Below, one piece after another: positions 24,788 to 32,251 of a stretch of DNA of 64,000 nucleotides. The translations under genes were made by a program, and so were the position numbers. Source of the DNA: Vibrio artabrorum (GTDB lineage Bacteria; Pseudomonadota; Gammaproteobacteria; Enterobacterales; Vibrionaceae); assembly GCF_024347295.1 (NCBI RefSeq), contig NZ_AP025459.1, forward strand, positions 372,001 to 436,000. Direction: 5' to 3'. Below the pieces are notes generated by a model that saw only the letters and a list, made by a program, of their open reading frames with translations, was not told the DNA's origin and made no database searches. Numbering within the stretch: the stretch's first letter is position 1; each line of letters opens with the position of its first letter.

Positions 24788-26194
24788 GTGTCTACAAATA
24801 TAAGAGCTAAAGTGCAATCTTTTGGTGGTCATCTGACCGCGATGGTATTGCCAAATATTGGAGCCTTCATCGCATGGGGCTTTATTACCGCATTATTTAT
24901 TCCAACGGGTTGGATGCCTAACGAATATTTTGGTGAATTAGTGGGCCCGATGATCACTTATTTACTTCCTTTGCTTATCGGCTATACCGGCGGTCAAATT
25001 GTCGGGGATAAACGCGGCGCGGTTGCTGGTGCAATCGGTACAATGGGGGTTATCGCTGGCGCTGAGATTCCAATGTTTGTGGGTGCAATGATTATGGGGC
25101 CACTGAGTGGCTGGGTGATTGTTCAAATCGACAAGCGTTTACAAAACAAGATCCCTTCTGGTTTCGAGATGGTGGTTAACAACTTCTCGCTAGGCATCTT
25201 TGGTATGTTGATGTGTCTATTTGCTTACGCGATTGTTGGTCCAGCAGTCACTGCTGCGAATCTATTCGTTAAGTCTGGCATCGAAGCCTTAGTTGCTACG
25301 GGCTTTCTCCCGTTATTGGCTATTATCAACGAGCCCGCAAAGGTACTGTTTCTCAATAACGCGATTGACCAAGGTATCTATTACCCACTTGGTTTACAGG
25401 CGGCCGCAGAAACGGGTAAATCAATATTCTTCATGGTGGCATCTAACCCAGGTCCAGGCTTAGGTATGCTATTGGCTTATGCTAAATTTGGCGAAGGTTT
25501 AAGCAAAAAGTCTGCACCCAGCGCCATTATCATCCACTTCTTCGGTGGTATCCATGAGCTGTACTTCCCATATGTACTAATGAAACCAATCATGATTGTC
25601 GCAATGATTGCAGGTGCAGCGACAGGTATCGCAACATTCAACCTACTTGATGGTGGTTTAGTTGCGGGTCCAAGTCCTGGTTCTATCTTCTCTTACTTAG
25701 CTCTAACGCCTCGTGGTAGCTTCTTTGCCACTATCGCAGGTGTCACATCTGCAACCGTAGTTTCGTTTTTAGTGGCGAGTGCTATCTTGAAAATGAGCAA
25801 GAAAGAGCAATCAGAAGACGAATTTGAGCAGTCAATCTCTGATATGAAAGAGATGAAAGCGGAGGGGACAGTAACCAAAGGTGTGGCTCAGGCTTCAACA
25901 GAACAGTCGGTAAAAGCAATCAAATTTGTTGCTTTTGCATGTGATGCAGGGATGGGCTCAAGCGCAATGGGGGCATCCACTTTCAAACGCAAATTAGAAA
26001 AAGCTGGCTATGACGTTCAAGTGAAGCATTTCGCCATCGAAAATGTACCGAGTGAGGCTGATGTGGTGGTGACTCACGAAAGCCTTGAGAATCGAGCTAT
26101 CAAAGCGACAGGGCTACCCGTTGTCACGATTAAGAACTTCTTACATGATCCAGCATTAGACACTCTAATGAACACCATCGGTCAACAAGCCTAA
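24788..26194 (+). CDS. cmtA: PTS enzyme IICB, mannitol family (CmtA-like)
   Basis: A 468-residue membrane transporter. The IIC domain spans about residues 15-340, with PNIGAFIAWGFITALFIPTGW, GGQIVGDKRGAVAGAIGTMG, ANNAIDQGIYYPLG-type text and the GGIHELYFPYVL motif. After a charged linker (340-375) a IIB domain starts KFVAFACDAGMGSSAMGAS, whose Cys near 383 carries the phosphate. No IIA domain is fused, unlike MtlA; it is supplied by the preceding gene. The start codon is GTG at 24788 with AAGGAAG upstream, 29 bp after cmtB. It imports and phosphorylates a hexitol-like sugar. Confidence 0.9.
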   Translation: MSTNIRAKVQSFGGHLTAMVLPNIGAFIAWGFITALFIPTGWMPNEYFGELVGPMITYLLPLLIGYTGGQIVGDKRGAVAGAIGTMGVIAGAEIPMFVGAMIMGPLSGWVIVQIDKRLQNKIPSGFEMVVNNFSLGIFGMLMCLFAYAIVGPAVTAANLFVKSGIEALVATGFLPLLAIINEPAKVLFLNNAIDQGIYYPLGLQAAAETGKSIFFMVASNPGPGLGMLLAYAKFGEGLSKKSAPSAIIIHFFGGIHELYFPYVLMKPIMIVAMIAGAATGIATFNLLDGGLVAGPSPGSIFSYLALTPRGSFFATIAGVTSATVVSFLVASAILKMSKKEQSEDEFEQSISDMKEMKAEGTVTKGVAQASTEQSVKAIKFVAFACDAGMGSSAMGASTFKRKLEKAGYDVQVKHFAIENVPSEADVVVTHESLENRAIKATGLPVVTIKNFLHDPALDTLMNTIGQQA

Positions 26195-26203
26195 TTTAAA
26201 TTT

Positions 26204-26224
26204 TGGGTCCACTCTGTGGGCCCA
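26204..26224 (+). other. Intercistronic hairpin 1 in the cmt/ygg operon
   Basis: The 9-bp stem tgggtccac / gtgggccca (one G-U pair) with a TCT triloop lies between the cmtA stop and the yggP ribosome-binding site. It has no T-run, so it is more likely an mRNA processing or stability element than a terminator. Confidence 0.6.
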
Positions 26225-26241
26225 CTCTCGGAGATAAAATT

Positions 26242-27513
26242 ATGACTCAAACTACTGCTGCCGTTATCTGTGGTGAAAACGATGTTCGACTTAGAACGTT
26301 CGATTTACCTGCCATTTCTGATGATGAATTATTGGTTAAAAACATCTCAAATAGCATCTGTCTTTCTACTTATAAAGCGGCGTTGCTAGGAAGCAATCAC
26401 AAGCGTGTACCCGAAGATATTGCGGAAGTACCTGTGATAACAGGCCATGAGTATGCGGGTGTTATAGTACAAGTGGGCGCTAACTTACAAGGGCGTTTCA
26501 AGGCAGGGGAACCGTTTGTGTTACAGCCTGCCATGGGGCTTCCAACAGGCTATTCGGCAGGTTACAGTTACGAAACGTTTGGCGGTAATGCAACGTACTC
26601 CATTATCCCCCAAATCGCTATCGACTTAGGTTGTGTTCTTCCATACAGTAGCTCTTACTATGCGAATGCCTCTCTAGCTGAACCCATGTCGTGCATTATT
26701 GGTGCATTTCACGCAAGTTACCATACAACGCCCTACGTTTATGAACATCAAATGGGTATCAAAGAGGGAGGGGCGCTTGCACTGTTAGCTTGTGCAGGCC
26801 CAATGGGGATCGGTGCAATTGATTACGCAATTAATGGCCCTGTTAAACCTAGTCGCATTGTCGTCACTGACATTGATGAGGCGCGTTTAGAGCGAGCTGA
26901 GAGCTTAATCCCTGTCTCAAAAGCTGCAGAGAACGGTATTGAACTTTTTTATGTGAATACGGCAAAGTTAGAGGATCCCGTAACTCATCTTAAACAGTTA
27001 AACGGCGGTAAGGGGTATGATGATGTGATGGTATATGCTGCTGTCGCTCAAGTACTTGAACAAGCGGACGAGCTACTCGGTAATGATGGTTGTTTAAACT
27101 TTTTTGCGGGTCCAACAGACAAGCAATTCAAAGTGCCATTTAATTTTTACAATGTTCACTATGAAGCCACTCACATCGTGGGAACATCGGGTGGCTCGAA
27201 GGGTGATATGGTCGAATCTATTGAGCTTTCTGCAGCGAATAAGATTAACCCTTCATTTATGCTTACCCATGTTGGTGGGCTGGAAGCGGCGCCACATACG
27301 ATCCTAAATCAGCTAGATATTCCGGGTGGTAAGAAGATGATCTATCCGCACATTAACTTACCGCTGACAGCGATTGATCAATTCCATACCTTAGCTGATC
27401 AATCCCCGTTCTTTTTGGAATTGGATGAAATCTTAAAAACCAACAATTACGTTTGGAATGAACAAGCGGAAAAGGCACTATTGGAATTTTATGATGTGAG
27501 CCTAACTAGCTAA
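26242..27513 (+). CDS. yggP: Zinc-type medium-chain dehydrogenase, YggP/sorbose-phosphate-reductase-like
   Basis: A 423-residue MDR-family oxidoreductase. An N-terminal GroES-like domain contains TGHEYAGVIVQVG near residue 73, and a Rossmann domain has LLACAGPMGIGAIDYAI near 190 followed by the acidic VTDIDEARLERAE. A catalytic-zinc Cys is seen in SICLSTYK near 38, and the His-Glu pair in the GHEYAG motif. It resembles E. coli YggP and L-sorbose-1-phosphate reductase, so the likely reaction is NAD(P)-dependent oxidation or reduction of the imported sugar phosphate. The ATG at 26242 has ggagat 6 nt upstream; an in-frame start at 26203 lies inside the hairpin. Confidence 0.8.
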   Translation: MTQTTAAVICGENDVRLRTFDLPAISDDELLVKNISNSICLSTYKAALLGSNHKRVPEDIAEVPVITGHEYAGVIVQVGANLQGRFKAGEPFVLQPAMGLPTGYSAGYSYETFGGNATYSIIPQIAIDLGCVLPYSSSYYANASLAEPMSCIIGAFHASYHTTPYVYEHQMGIKEGGALALLACAGPMGIGAIDYAINGPVKPSRIVVTDIDEARLERAESLIPVSKAAENGIELFYVNTAKLEDPVTHLKQLNGGKGYDDVMVYAAVAQVLEQADELLGNDGCLNFFAGPTDKQFKVPFNFYNVHYEATHIVGTSGGSKGDMVESIELSAANKINPSFMLTHVGGLEAAPHTILNQLDIPGGKKMIYPHINLPLTAIDQFHTLADQSPFFLELDEILKTNNYVWNEQAEKALLEFYDVSLTS

Positions 27514-27527
27514 TATAGTTAACTATT

Positions 27528-27549
27528 GTGGTGGCTCTACGGCCACCAC
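27528..27549 (+). other. Intercistronic hairpin 2 in the cmt/ygg operon
   Basis: A perfect 8-bp stem, gtggtggc / gccaccac, with a TCTACG loop lies 14 bp after yggP and 14 bp before the yggD start, close to its ribosome-binding site. It could limit translation or protect the upstream mRNA. Confidence 0.6.
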
Positions 27550-27563
27550 AACGTCGTGAGGTA

Positions 27564-28088
27564 ATGGATATTTTATTGCAAGACAAATTATTAGATGCGT
27601 TGGAAGAGTGCGAAAACGCGACCTGTCTAATTGAAGTCTCTAATAAACTAATAAACAAAAAACTTCAAAAGCTATTGCCGAAAGTGTTCGTTCAAGACGC
27701 TTTAGTTATGGAGTACGCTGTGGTGCCTCTTTTAAAAGAAGATGGCCCTTTGGTGACCACCGATGTTGCGTCAAAACTGATGTTTGCGATGGGTAAGATT
27801 ACGCTCCAAACTTACGCTGATATTGGCTTATTTGACCAAATGTATGATTACACCAGTAAACACTCTCAAGCGATCCTGTTTGATGACGATATGGTGTATG
27901 ACTTCATCAGTAATCAGTCCCACCTTGCCAAGGGGCAAGACAGCTTTTATCTAGATTCAATTAACCAATTAAAATTCTCTTCGTTCGATTCGTTTTCCAA
28001 AGCACGTTATGAATCCCTCATTAAAACGGTACTTAAACTCTGTTGTGAGAACTTATTAGAAAGTATTGAGAAAGAAATATTAGGGTAA
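27564..28088 (+). CDS. yggD: MtlR/YggD-family protein
   Basis: A 174-residue helical protein of the MtlR family (mannitol repressor and YggD). Conserved-looking text includes LEECENATCLIEVSNKLINKKL and LVTTDVASKLMFAMGKITLQTYADIGLFDQM. These proteins act as regulators in mannitol-type PTS operons without a classical DNA-binding HTH. E. coli YggD has also been reported to have fumarase activity (FumE), so its true role is unsettled. Translation probably starts at the ATG at 27564, with a close GAGG; a GTG at 27528 would lie in the hairpin and add 12 unlikely residues. It keeps the E. coli gene neighbourhood. Confidence 0.75.
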   Translation: MDILLQDKLLDALEECENATCLIEVSNKLINKKLQKLLPKVFVQDALVMEYAVVPLLKEDGPLVTTDVASKLMFAMGKITLQTYADIGLFDQMYDYTSKHSQAILFDDDMVYDFISNQSHLAKGQDSFYLDSINQLKFSSFDSFSKARYESLIKTVLKLCCENLLESIEKEILG

Positions 28089-28095
28089 GGTGAGT

Positions 28096-28830
28096 ATGAA
28101 AGTCTCTTTAAATGTCAGTGGTTTTGAAACAGAAGCTATATTTCCAGACAAAGATATTGAACAAATTCATAAGCCGCTCGTAGAAAGATTCACGAATCTT
28201 TTCAAACAAAAGAATGAGCGTACGATCATCTTCCTATGCGCGCCTCCAGGCAGTGGAAAATCAACATTAGCCGCTTTTTGGGAATACTTATCGCAACAAG
28301 AAGATGAGCTTGAGCCTCTACAGGTGCTCCCTTTTGATGGTTTTCACTATCCGAATGAGATCTTAGATTCTAATTACATTGAGCGTTATGGTGAACAAAT
28401 CAAGCTGCGTACGATTAAAGGTTCGTATGAAACCTTCAACTTGACGTCGCTTATTGACAAGCTCAAACAACTCAAAGTGAAAGATCCTAAATGGCCGTAC
28501 TATGATCGGAACCTGCACGATCCTGTTGATGATGCGATGACGGTAGATAAAGAGATCGTTGTGATTGAAGGCAATTGGTTGTTATTGAATGAACCCGTTT
28601 GGAATGGGTTACATGAGTTGGCGGATTTCACTATCTTTATTGACACCGACGCTCAATTCCTTGAAGAGCGTCTGGTAAACCGTAAGGTGCGTGGTGGCTC
28701 AACGTTGGAAGAAGCGGTTGAGTTCTATAGACATTCAGACTCAAGAAACGTTGATAAAGTACTAGATCACTCGATTCCTGCAGATCTTACGCTTTACATG
28801 AACCAAGACGGTTCTTTTCAAATTAAATGA
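28096..28830 (+). CDS. yggC: P-loop kinase, YggC-like (PanK/uridine-kinase superfamily)
   Basis: A 244-residue nucleotide-binding kinase. Walker A is CAPPGSGKSTLA near residue 54. An acidic motif follows in VLPFDGFHYPNE near 88, and VVIEGNWLLLNEPVWNGL near 156 matches the phosphoribulokinase/uridine-kinase/PanK fold. The LVNRKVRGGSTLEEAVEFY segment near 195 is typical of YggC/FrcK-like kinases. It probably phosphorylates a sugar or sugar phosphate in the pathway of this operon. I favour the ATG at 28096 over the GTG two codons earlier because AGGTGAG is well placed for it. It follows yggD by 7 bp. Confidence 0.8.
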   Translation: MKVSLNVSGFETEAIFPDKDIEQIHKPLVERFTNLFKQKNERTIIFLCAPPGSGKSTLAAFWEYLSQQEDELEPLQVLPFDGFHYPNEILDSNYIERYGEQIKLRTIKGSYETFNLTSLIDKLKQLKVKDPKWPYYDRNLHDPVDDAMTVDKEIVVIEGNWLLLNEPVWNGLHELADFTIFIDTDAQFLEERLVNRKVRGGSTLEEAVEFYRHSDSRNVDKVLDHSIPADLTLYMNQDGSFQIK

Positions 28831-28850
28831 TCGATATCTAGGAGGTCATG

Positions 28851-29597
28851 ATGGAGATTGTCGTTGACAGCCATACGCATACACTCGCCAGTGGTCATGC
28901 CTACAGCACCATTATTGAAAATGCACTGGCATCAAAAAATAAGGGGTTAAAGCTTCTTTGTACAACGGATCATGCTCCTGAAATGCCAGGAGCCCCCCAC
29001 TACTGGTTTTTCAATAATCAAAGAATTTTGCCCCGCTTTCTTCATGGTGTCGGTATCTTGCGCGGTGTTGAAGCGAATACGCTAAATATCTCAGGAGAGC
29101 TCGATCTTCCACCTTCTTCTTTCCAACACCTAGATTGGGTGATTGCGAGCTTGCATGAACCCGTATTCAAGCCATCGACGCAACAAGAACATACACAGGC
29201 ATTAATGAATGTCATTAAGAGCGGTAACGTTGATGTGCTGGGGCATTTAGGGAATCCCAACTACAAGTTCGATATCGAAGCCGTTCTTCAGTGCGCCAAA
29301 GATCATAATGTAGCGATTGAAGTGAATAATACATCACTGACGGGCAAGAGCCGGCAAGGCAGTGATGTACGATGCTCAAAAATTGTCGAGATCGGCAAGC
29401 GAGCCGGCGTTTACTTTTCTACTGGTTCAGATGCGCATTTCTGTGAAGAGATTGCGCGTTTGGATCTTGTAAAAGCATTACTTGAAAAGCACGGCATTGC
29501 AGAAGACAAAATAATCACCACCTCAACATCCCGCTTTTTAAATTTTTTACTGTTGCGTGGTAAGAATCGAATTGAAGAGTTTTCACACTTATATTAA
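28851..29597 (+). CDS. PHP-family phosphatase, YcdX-like
   Basis: A 248-residue PHP-domain metal hydrolase. The motifs are [15 protein letters not shown] near residue 5, [13 protein letters not shown] near 40, GVEANTLN near 70, ASLHEPVF near 100, GHLGNP near 130, EVNNTSL near 155 and STGSDAHF near 192. These place the expected His, Asp and Glu ligands of the trinuclear zinc site, and order and length match YcdX phosphatase. It ends the operon and likely dephosphorylates the bisphosphate or phosphate product. In the E. coli cluster this position is filled by the unrelated GlpX-type phosphatase YggF. The ATG at 28851 gives better spacing from GGAGG than 28848. Confidence 0.85.
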   Translation: MEIVVDSHTHTLASGHAYSTIIENALASKNKGLKLLCTTDHAPEMPGAPHYWFFNNQRILPRFLHGVGILRGVEANTLNISGELDLPPSSFQHLDWVIASLHEPVFKPSTQQEHTQALMNVIKSGNVDVLGHLGNPNYKFDIEAVLQCAKDHNVAIEVNNTSLTGKSRQGSDVRCSKIVEIGKRAGVYFSTGSDAHFCEEIARLDLVKALLEKHGIAEDKIITTSTSRFLNFLLLRGKNRIEEFSHLY

Positions 29598-29775
29598 GCA
29601 TGTTGGTGAGTGATTACGGATATAAAAAAGCTTAAAGCTTGTTAGATGTCCAGTGGCTGTGGAATGGGTTTCATTTATTTATCAGGGAGAGTTTTTAATT
29701 TGAGATCACGGTAATCTTGTCAATTGTTTTGTCTGATATACTTAATGCTTATTCGGTAAAGATTATGGAGATACT

Positions 29776-30036
29776 ATGTCGAAAACGGCTAAGATCATCA
29801 ATGAAGATAAGCTAGTGAAAAAAGCCGTTGAGGTCGGTTTTAAAATGGCAAAATTACAAGGTTTTGATTTGCCACATTCCTCTCAACCGATAAAGGTTAA
29901 AGCGGTGTATTTGTTTCTTGTTGAAGTCAATCAGATCACGCCGTTACCCGATAATAAGCTTGATGGAGCTAACATTAAAAAGCGTTTGGCATTATGGATT
30001 CATAAGGCACTGCCGGACAATGACCCGCTAAAATAA
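29776..30036 (+). CDS. Small conserved protein, DUF5062-like
   Basis: An 86-residue soluble protein with a Lys-rich, helical N-terminus (KTAKIINEDKLVKKAVEVGFKMAKLQGF) and the C-terminal segment GANIKKRLALWIHKALPDNDPLK. Composition and length resemble the DUF5062 family of small gammaproteobacterial proteins; I am not certain of this. No membrane segment or known catalytic motif. Monocistronic with a strong terminator. Function unknown. Confidence 0.7.
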   Translation: MSKTAKIINEDKLVKKAVEVGFKMAKLQGFDLPHSSQPIKVKAVYLFLVEVNQITPLPDNKLDGANIKKRLALWIHKALPDNDPLK

Positions 30037-30124
30037 AGAGGTTTGGAATACTGGTGCAGCTTACTTGATTTGAATTGGTGACTGACAACCTTTCCTCTAA
30101 TCTCACTTATTATTTTGATGTACG

Positions 30125-30154
30125 AAAGCCTAGCGATCACTCGCTAGGCTTTTT
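30125..30154 (+). terminator. Terminator after the DUF5062-like gene
   Basis: The perfect 12-bp stem aaagcctagcga / tcgctaggcttt has a TCAC loop and ends in Ts. Its T-run is the exact left edge of the 356-bp direct repeat. Confidence 0.9.
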
Positions 30155-30505
30155 AGTGTTCGGGATGTGCTTTATTGGTAATGTGCTGATTGTCTTGATT
30201 TTAGCTTTTTGTTCCCAGTCTCTTTTGTTTAATTATTAAGTCTAAATTGCTTGTACTGGTTTTGTTGGCTCTGAAGTTTCTCCAGGGCTTGAGCCATCGT
30301 TTGTCATGCGGTCATATTTCTCGGTTAAGTGATCTTGAATCTTTTGGTGGTATGCGCCGTTCAGTTTGTAGAAGCGGAAGTAGATGATTAACGCAATGAC
30401 AAAGAAGAAAGCCGGTAGGCCAACCATGATGCATTGCATACCGAATACGGTTTCAGGGCTTTGCGTTACGTTGGGCACATAGTCAACCGCGGTGAGGGCG
30501 ATGCC
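30150..30505. repeat. 356-bp direct repeat, copy A
   Basis: From the terminator T-run to the melB codons for the segment ending GIALT. It matches copy B at 35303-35658 with about eight mismatches by eye. The constant offset is 5153 bp. It carries the 3' end of melB and the sequence following it. Confidence 0.9.
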
Positions 30506-30745
30506 GATAAAGAAAGCGGTAAATGCTGAACCTGCTTTTACCACCAAGGTTTGCAGTGAGTAAGCGATACTTTCACAACGAGAATCCAGTTTAAACTCAC
30601 GGTAATCGACCGTGTCTGTCACCATAATCACATTCAATACCCAGAACAGAGCGGTACCGATTTGTAGGAAGACGCCTGCCGTTGATATCAGCAGAATGCT
30701 TTGTTTGTCATATATGGTTTGATATAGGTTCACGGAATTATGCAA
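30242..30745 (-). pseudogene. melB: melB 3' fragment (GPH-family sugar symporter, C-terminal third)
   Basis: The C-terminal ~155 residues of a MelB-type sodium/sugar symporter: [34 protein letters not shown], then the last two helices and the polar tail ending [11 protein letters not shown]. coli MelB has the same text ([27 protein letters not shown]) followed by PNV and YFRFY motifs. The first ~300 residues are missing; homology begins about 30 codons after the first ATG, and upstream is the unrelated cassette. This is a truncated relic whose other part lies at 35395-35938. No start-site context is credible, so it is unlikely to be translated. Confidence 0.88.
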
Positions 30746-30958
30746 AAAAAAACAAAAAAATACGTAATAGTGTGAATTTAGTTCAAGAAAACTTTATTTG
30801 AAAATCTAATTAAGCAACAAGTCAAATTAAATATTGTAACATAATGTTTCTCTTGTCCTTTGTTAATTCAGATTGGTTTCATGTTAAAACGCAATATAAA
30901 ATTCATGTTTTTTGTACATTGTTATTCTCCTCTCTCTCAATCGAACAGTATTGATTAA

Positions 30959-31054
30959 TATCATCAATGGGGTACGAACTTAGATAATGATTTAACTGGT
31001 TGGAAGTCTGGAATTGGCTATCCAACGGATGTTTACTACGTATCTAGTAAATAA
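30959..31054 (+). pseudogene. Relic of the C-terminus of an adhesin-like gene
   Basis: A 31-codon stretch reading YHQWGTNLDNDLTGW then KSGIGYPTDVYYVSSK and stop is preceded by a stop codon and no start. The GW-x-SG-x-GYP-x-YY-x-SS pattern looks like the end of large Ig-like or DUF1566-type surface proteins. It may be the 3' stub of a former second adhesin gene. Tentative. Confidence 0.3.
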
Positions 31055-31074
31055 ATTGTATTAATTCAAAACTG

Positions 31075-31114
31075 ATCTGGCAGTTACCCACTTTAAACTT
31101 GATAACTGTCAGAT
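31075..31114 (+). terminator. Hairpin after the adhesin relic
   Basis: The 12-bp stem atctggcagtta / taactgtcagat (one G-U) has a 16-base loop and no T-run. It probably was the terminator of the lost gene. Confidence 0.4.
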
Positions 31115-31249
31115 ACGTGGTTTAAGGGCATCTTATCGAAGAGGCGTAATTTAATTATGAAACAAATCCAATAGTAGATTGTGTCTTGGGATATGCCATC
31201 TACCGTTAAAAAATATAAACATATGAAATTATTTTATGGAAAGTAAGTC

Positions 31250-32251
31250 ATGACTTGGATAAAGACAGCGATAGCATGCGGTGTTTTGGGATTTTTAAAT
31301 GTAACTATCGCGTCAGAAATACCTGATTTTTCACTTGGTGTACAAAGTGGATATCAAATTTCAAAAGATCAAGCCTACAGTTACACAGACCCTAAAGGTG
31401 CGATAGTAGGGATATACGGAGGCTTATATTTTTTTGATGCGTGGGAGATGAATATAGGATATCAATATCATGGAAACCTCGATGCATCAGGCACTTCTGT
31501 TCAAGTTAAAACGCAACTTTTGAGATCAACGTTAGGCTATAATTGGCCTCTGTGGGAAAATATCGATATTTACGGAAAAATAGGACTTTCATACTGGCTT
31601 CTTGATAAGAGTCGTCAATCTTACTTTATAGTGAATAAAGATGGGTTTTCACCTTTGGGTGAAGTCGGATTTCAGTATAACTTGAACTCTCAAGTTAAAA
31701 TCGGACTCGGGTATCAATATATTGATGGTATAGGGGATGCTACGATAGGAGAATATGATAGTCATTCGCTATTATTAAATCTGTCTTATAGATTTGGGCA
31801 TCAAGTCGATGACCTAACGCTTCCTCAACCTATTATAAATAATAATACCTATCCAAGCAGTAACGATGATTTAATAAGCGAAGAGCCCATTGTATTTAAT
31901 TTTGGTTTTGACTCGAGTATGATAAATATTGCGAGTGGGGCCTTCTCAGACGTTTATAAAATTATTAAAAAGGTAGAAACAAACACTCAGGTTAGTGTAA
32001 CAATTACAGGTTATACAGATTCGGTCGGATCTGAAAGTTATAATCAACAACTTTCAGAAAAAAGAGCTCATGCAGTGGCAACAGAACTACAAAAATTGGG
32101 GCTTCGACGTTCCCAATTACAAATTAGTGGTAAAGGCGAACAGGGTGCAGTTGCCGATAATGCCACTGATGAAGGGCGAGCAATGAATAGACGTGTGGTT
32201 GTTACTATATCTTCACCAATTAACCAATCAGATCCTAACATTTATGAATAG
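31250..32251 (+). CDS. OmpA-family outer-membrane protein
   Basis: A 333-residue envelope protein. A signal peptide (MTWIKTAIACGVLGFLNVTIAS) is followed by an eight-stranded barrel, residues 25-185, with GIYGGLYFFDAWEMNIGYQYHGNL and ending SYRFG. A linker precedes a C-terminal OmpA-like peptidoglycan-binding domain, residues 215-325, with VTITGYTDSVGSESYNQQLSEKRAHAVATEL and GRAMNRRVVV. It anchors the outer membrane to the cell wall. Its stop codon overlaps the start of the Ig-repeat lipoprotein gene by 8 nt, so the two are translationally coupled and probably work together at the surface. Not the housekeeping OmpA, judging by its location in a rearranged accessory region. Confidence 0.88.
   Translation: MTWIKTAIACGVLGFLNVTIASEIPDFSLGVQSGYQISKDQAYSYTDPKGAIVGIYGGLYFFDAWEMNIGYQYHGNLDASGTSVQVKTQLLRSTLGYNWPLWENIDIYGKIGLSYWLLDKSRQSYFIVNKDGFSPLGEVGFQYNLNSQVKIGLGYQYIDGIGDATIGEYDSHSLLLNLSYRFGHQVDDLTLPQPIINNNTYPSSNDDLISEEPIVFNFGFDSSMINIASGAFSDVYKIIKKVETNTQVSVTITGYTDSVGSESYNQQLSEKRAHAVATELQKLGLRRSQLQISGKGEQGAVADNATDEGRAMNRRVVVTISSPINQSDPNIYE

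Larger units (their letters stand above)
30746..31249. other. AT-rich region left of the ompA-like gene
   Basis: 504 bp, very AT-rich, with runs of A and T after the melB breakpoint. It holds a short in-frame relic (30959-31054), a hairpin (31075-31114) and the promoter of the OmpA/Ig operon. Base composition differs from the flanking operons, supporting acquisition from elsewhere. Confidence 0.5.

Noticed and set aside
30242..30745. Short functional membrane protein
   Set aside because: It is only the last third of MelB with a foreign 5' end.
30746..31249. Insertion sequence or integrase remnant that brought the cassette
   Set aside because: No transposase-like text, terminal inverted repeats or attachment-site duplication is visible.
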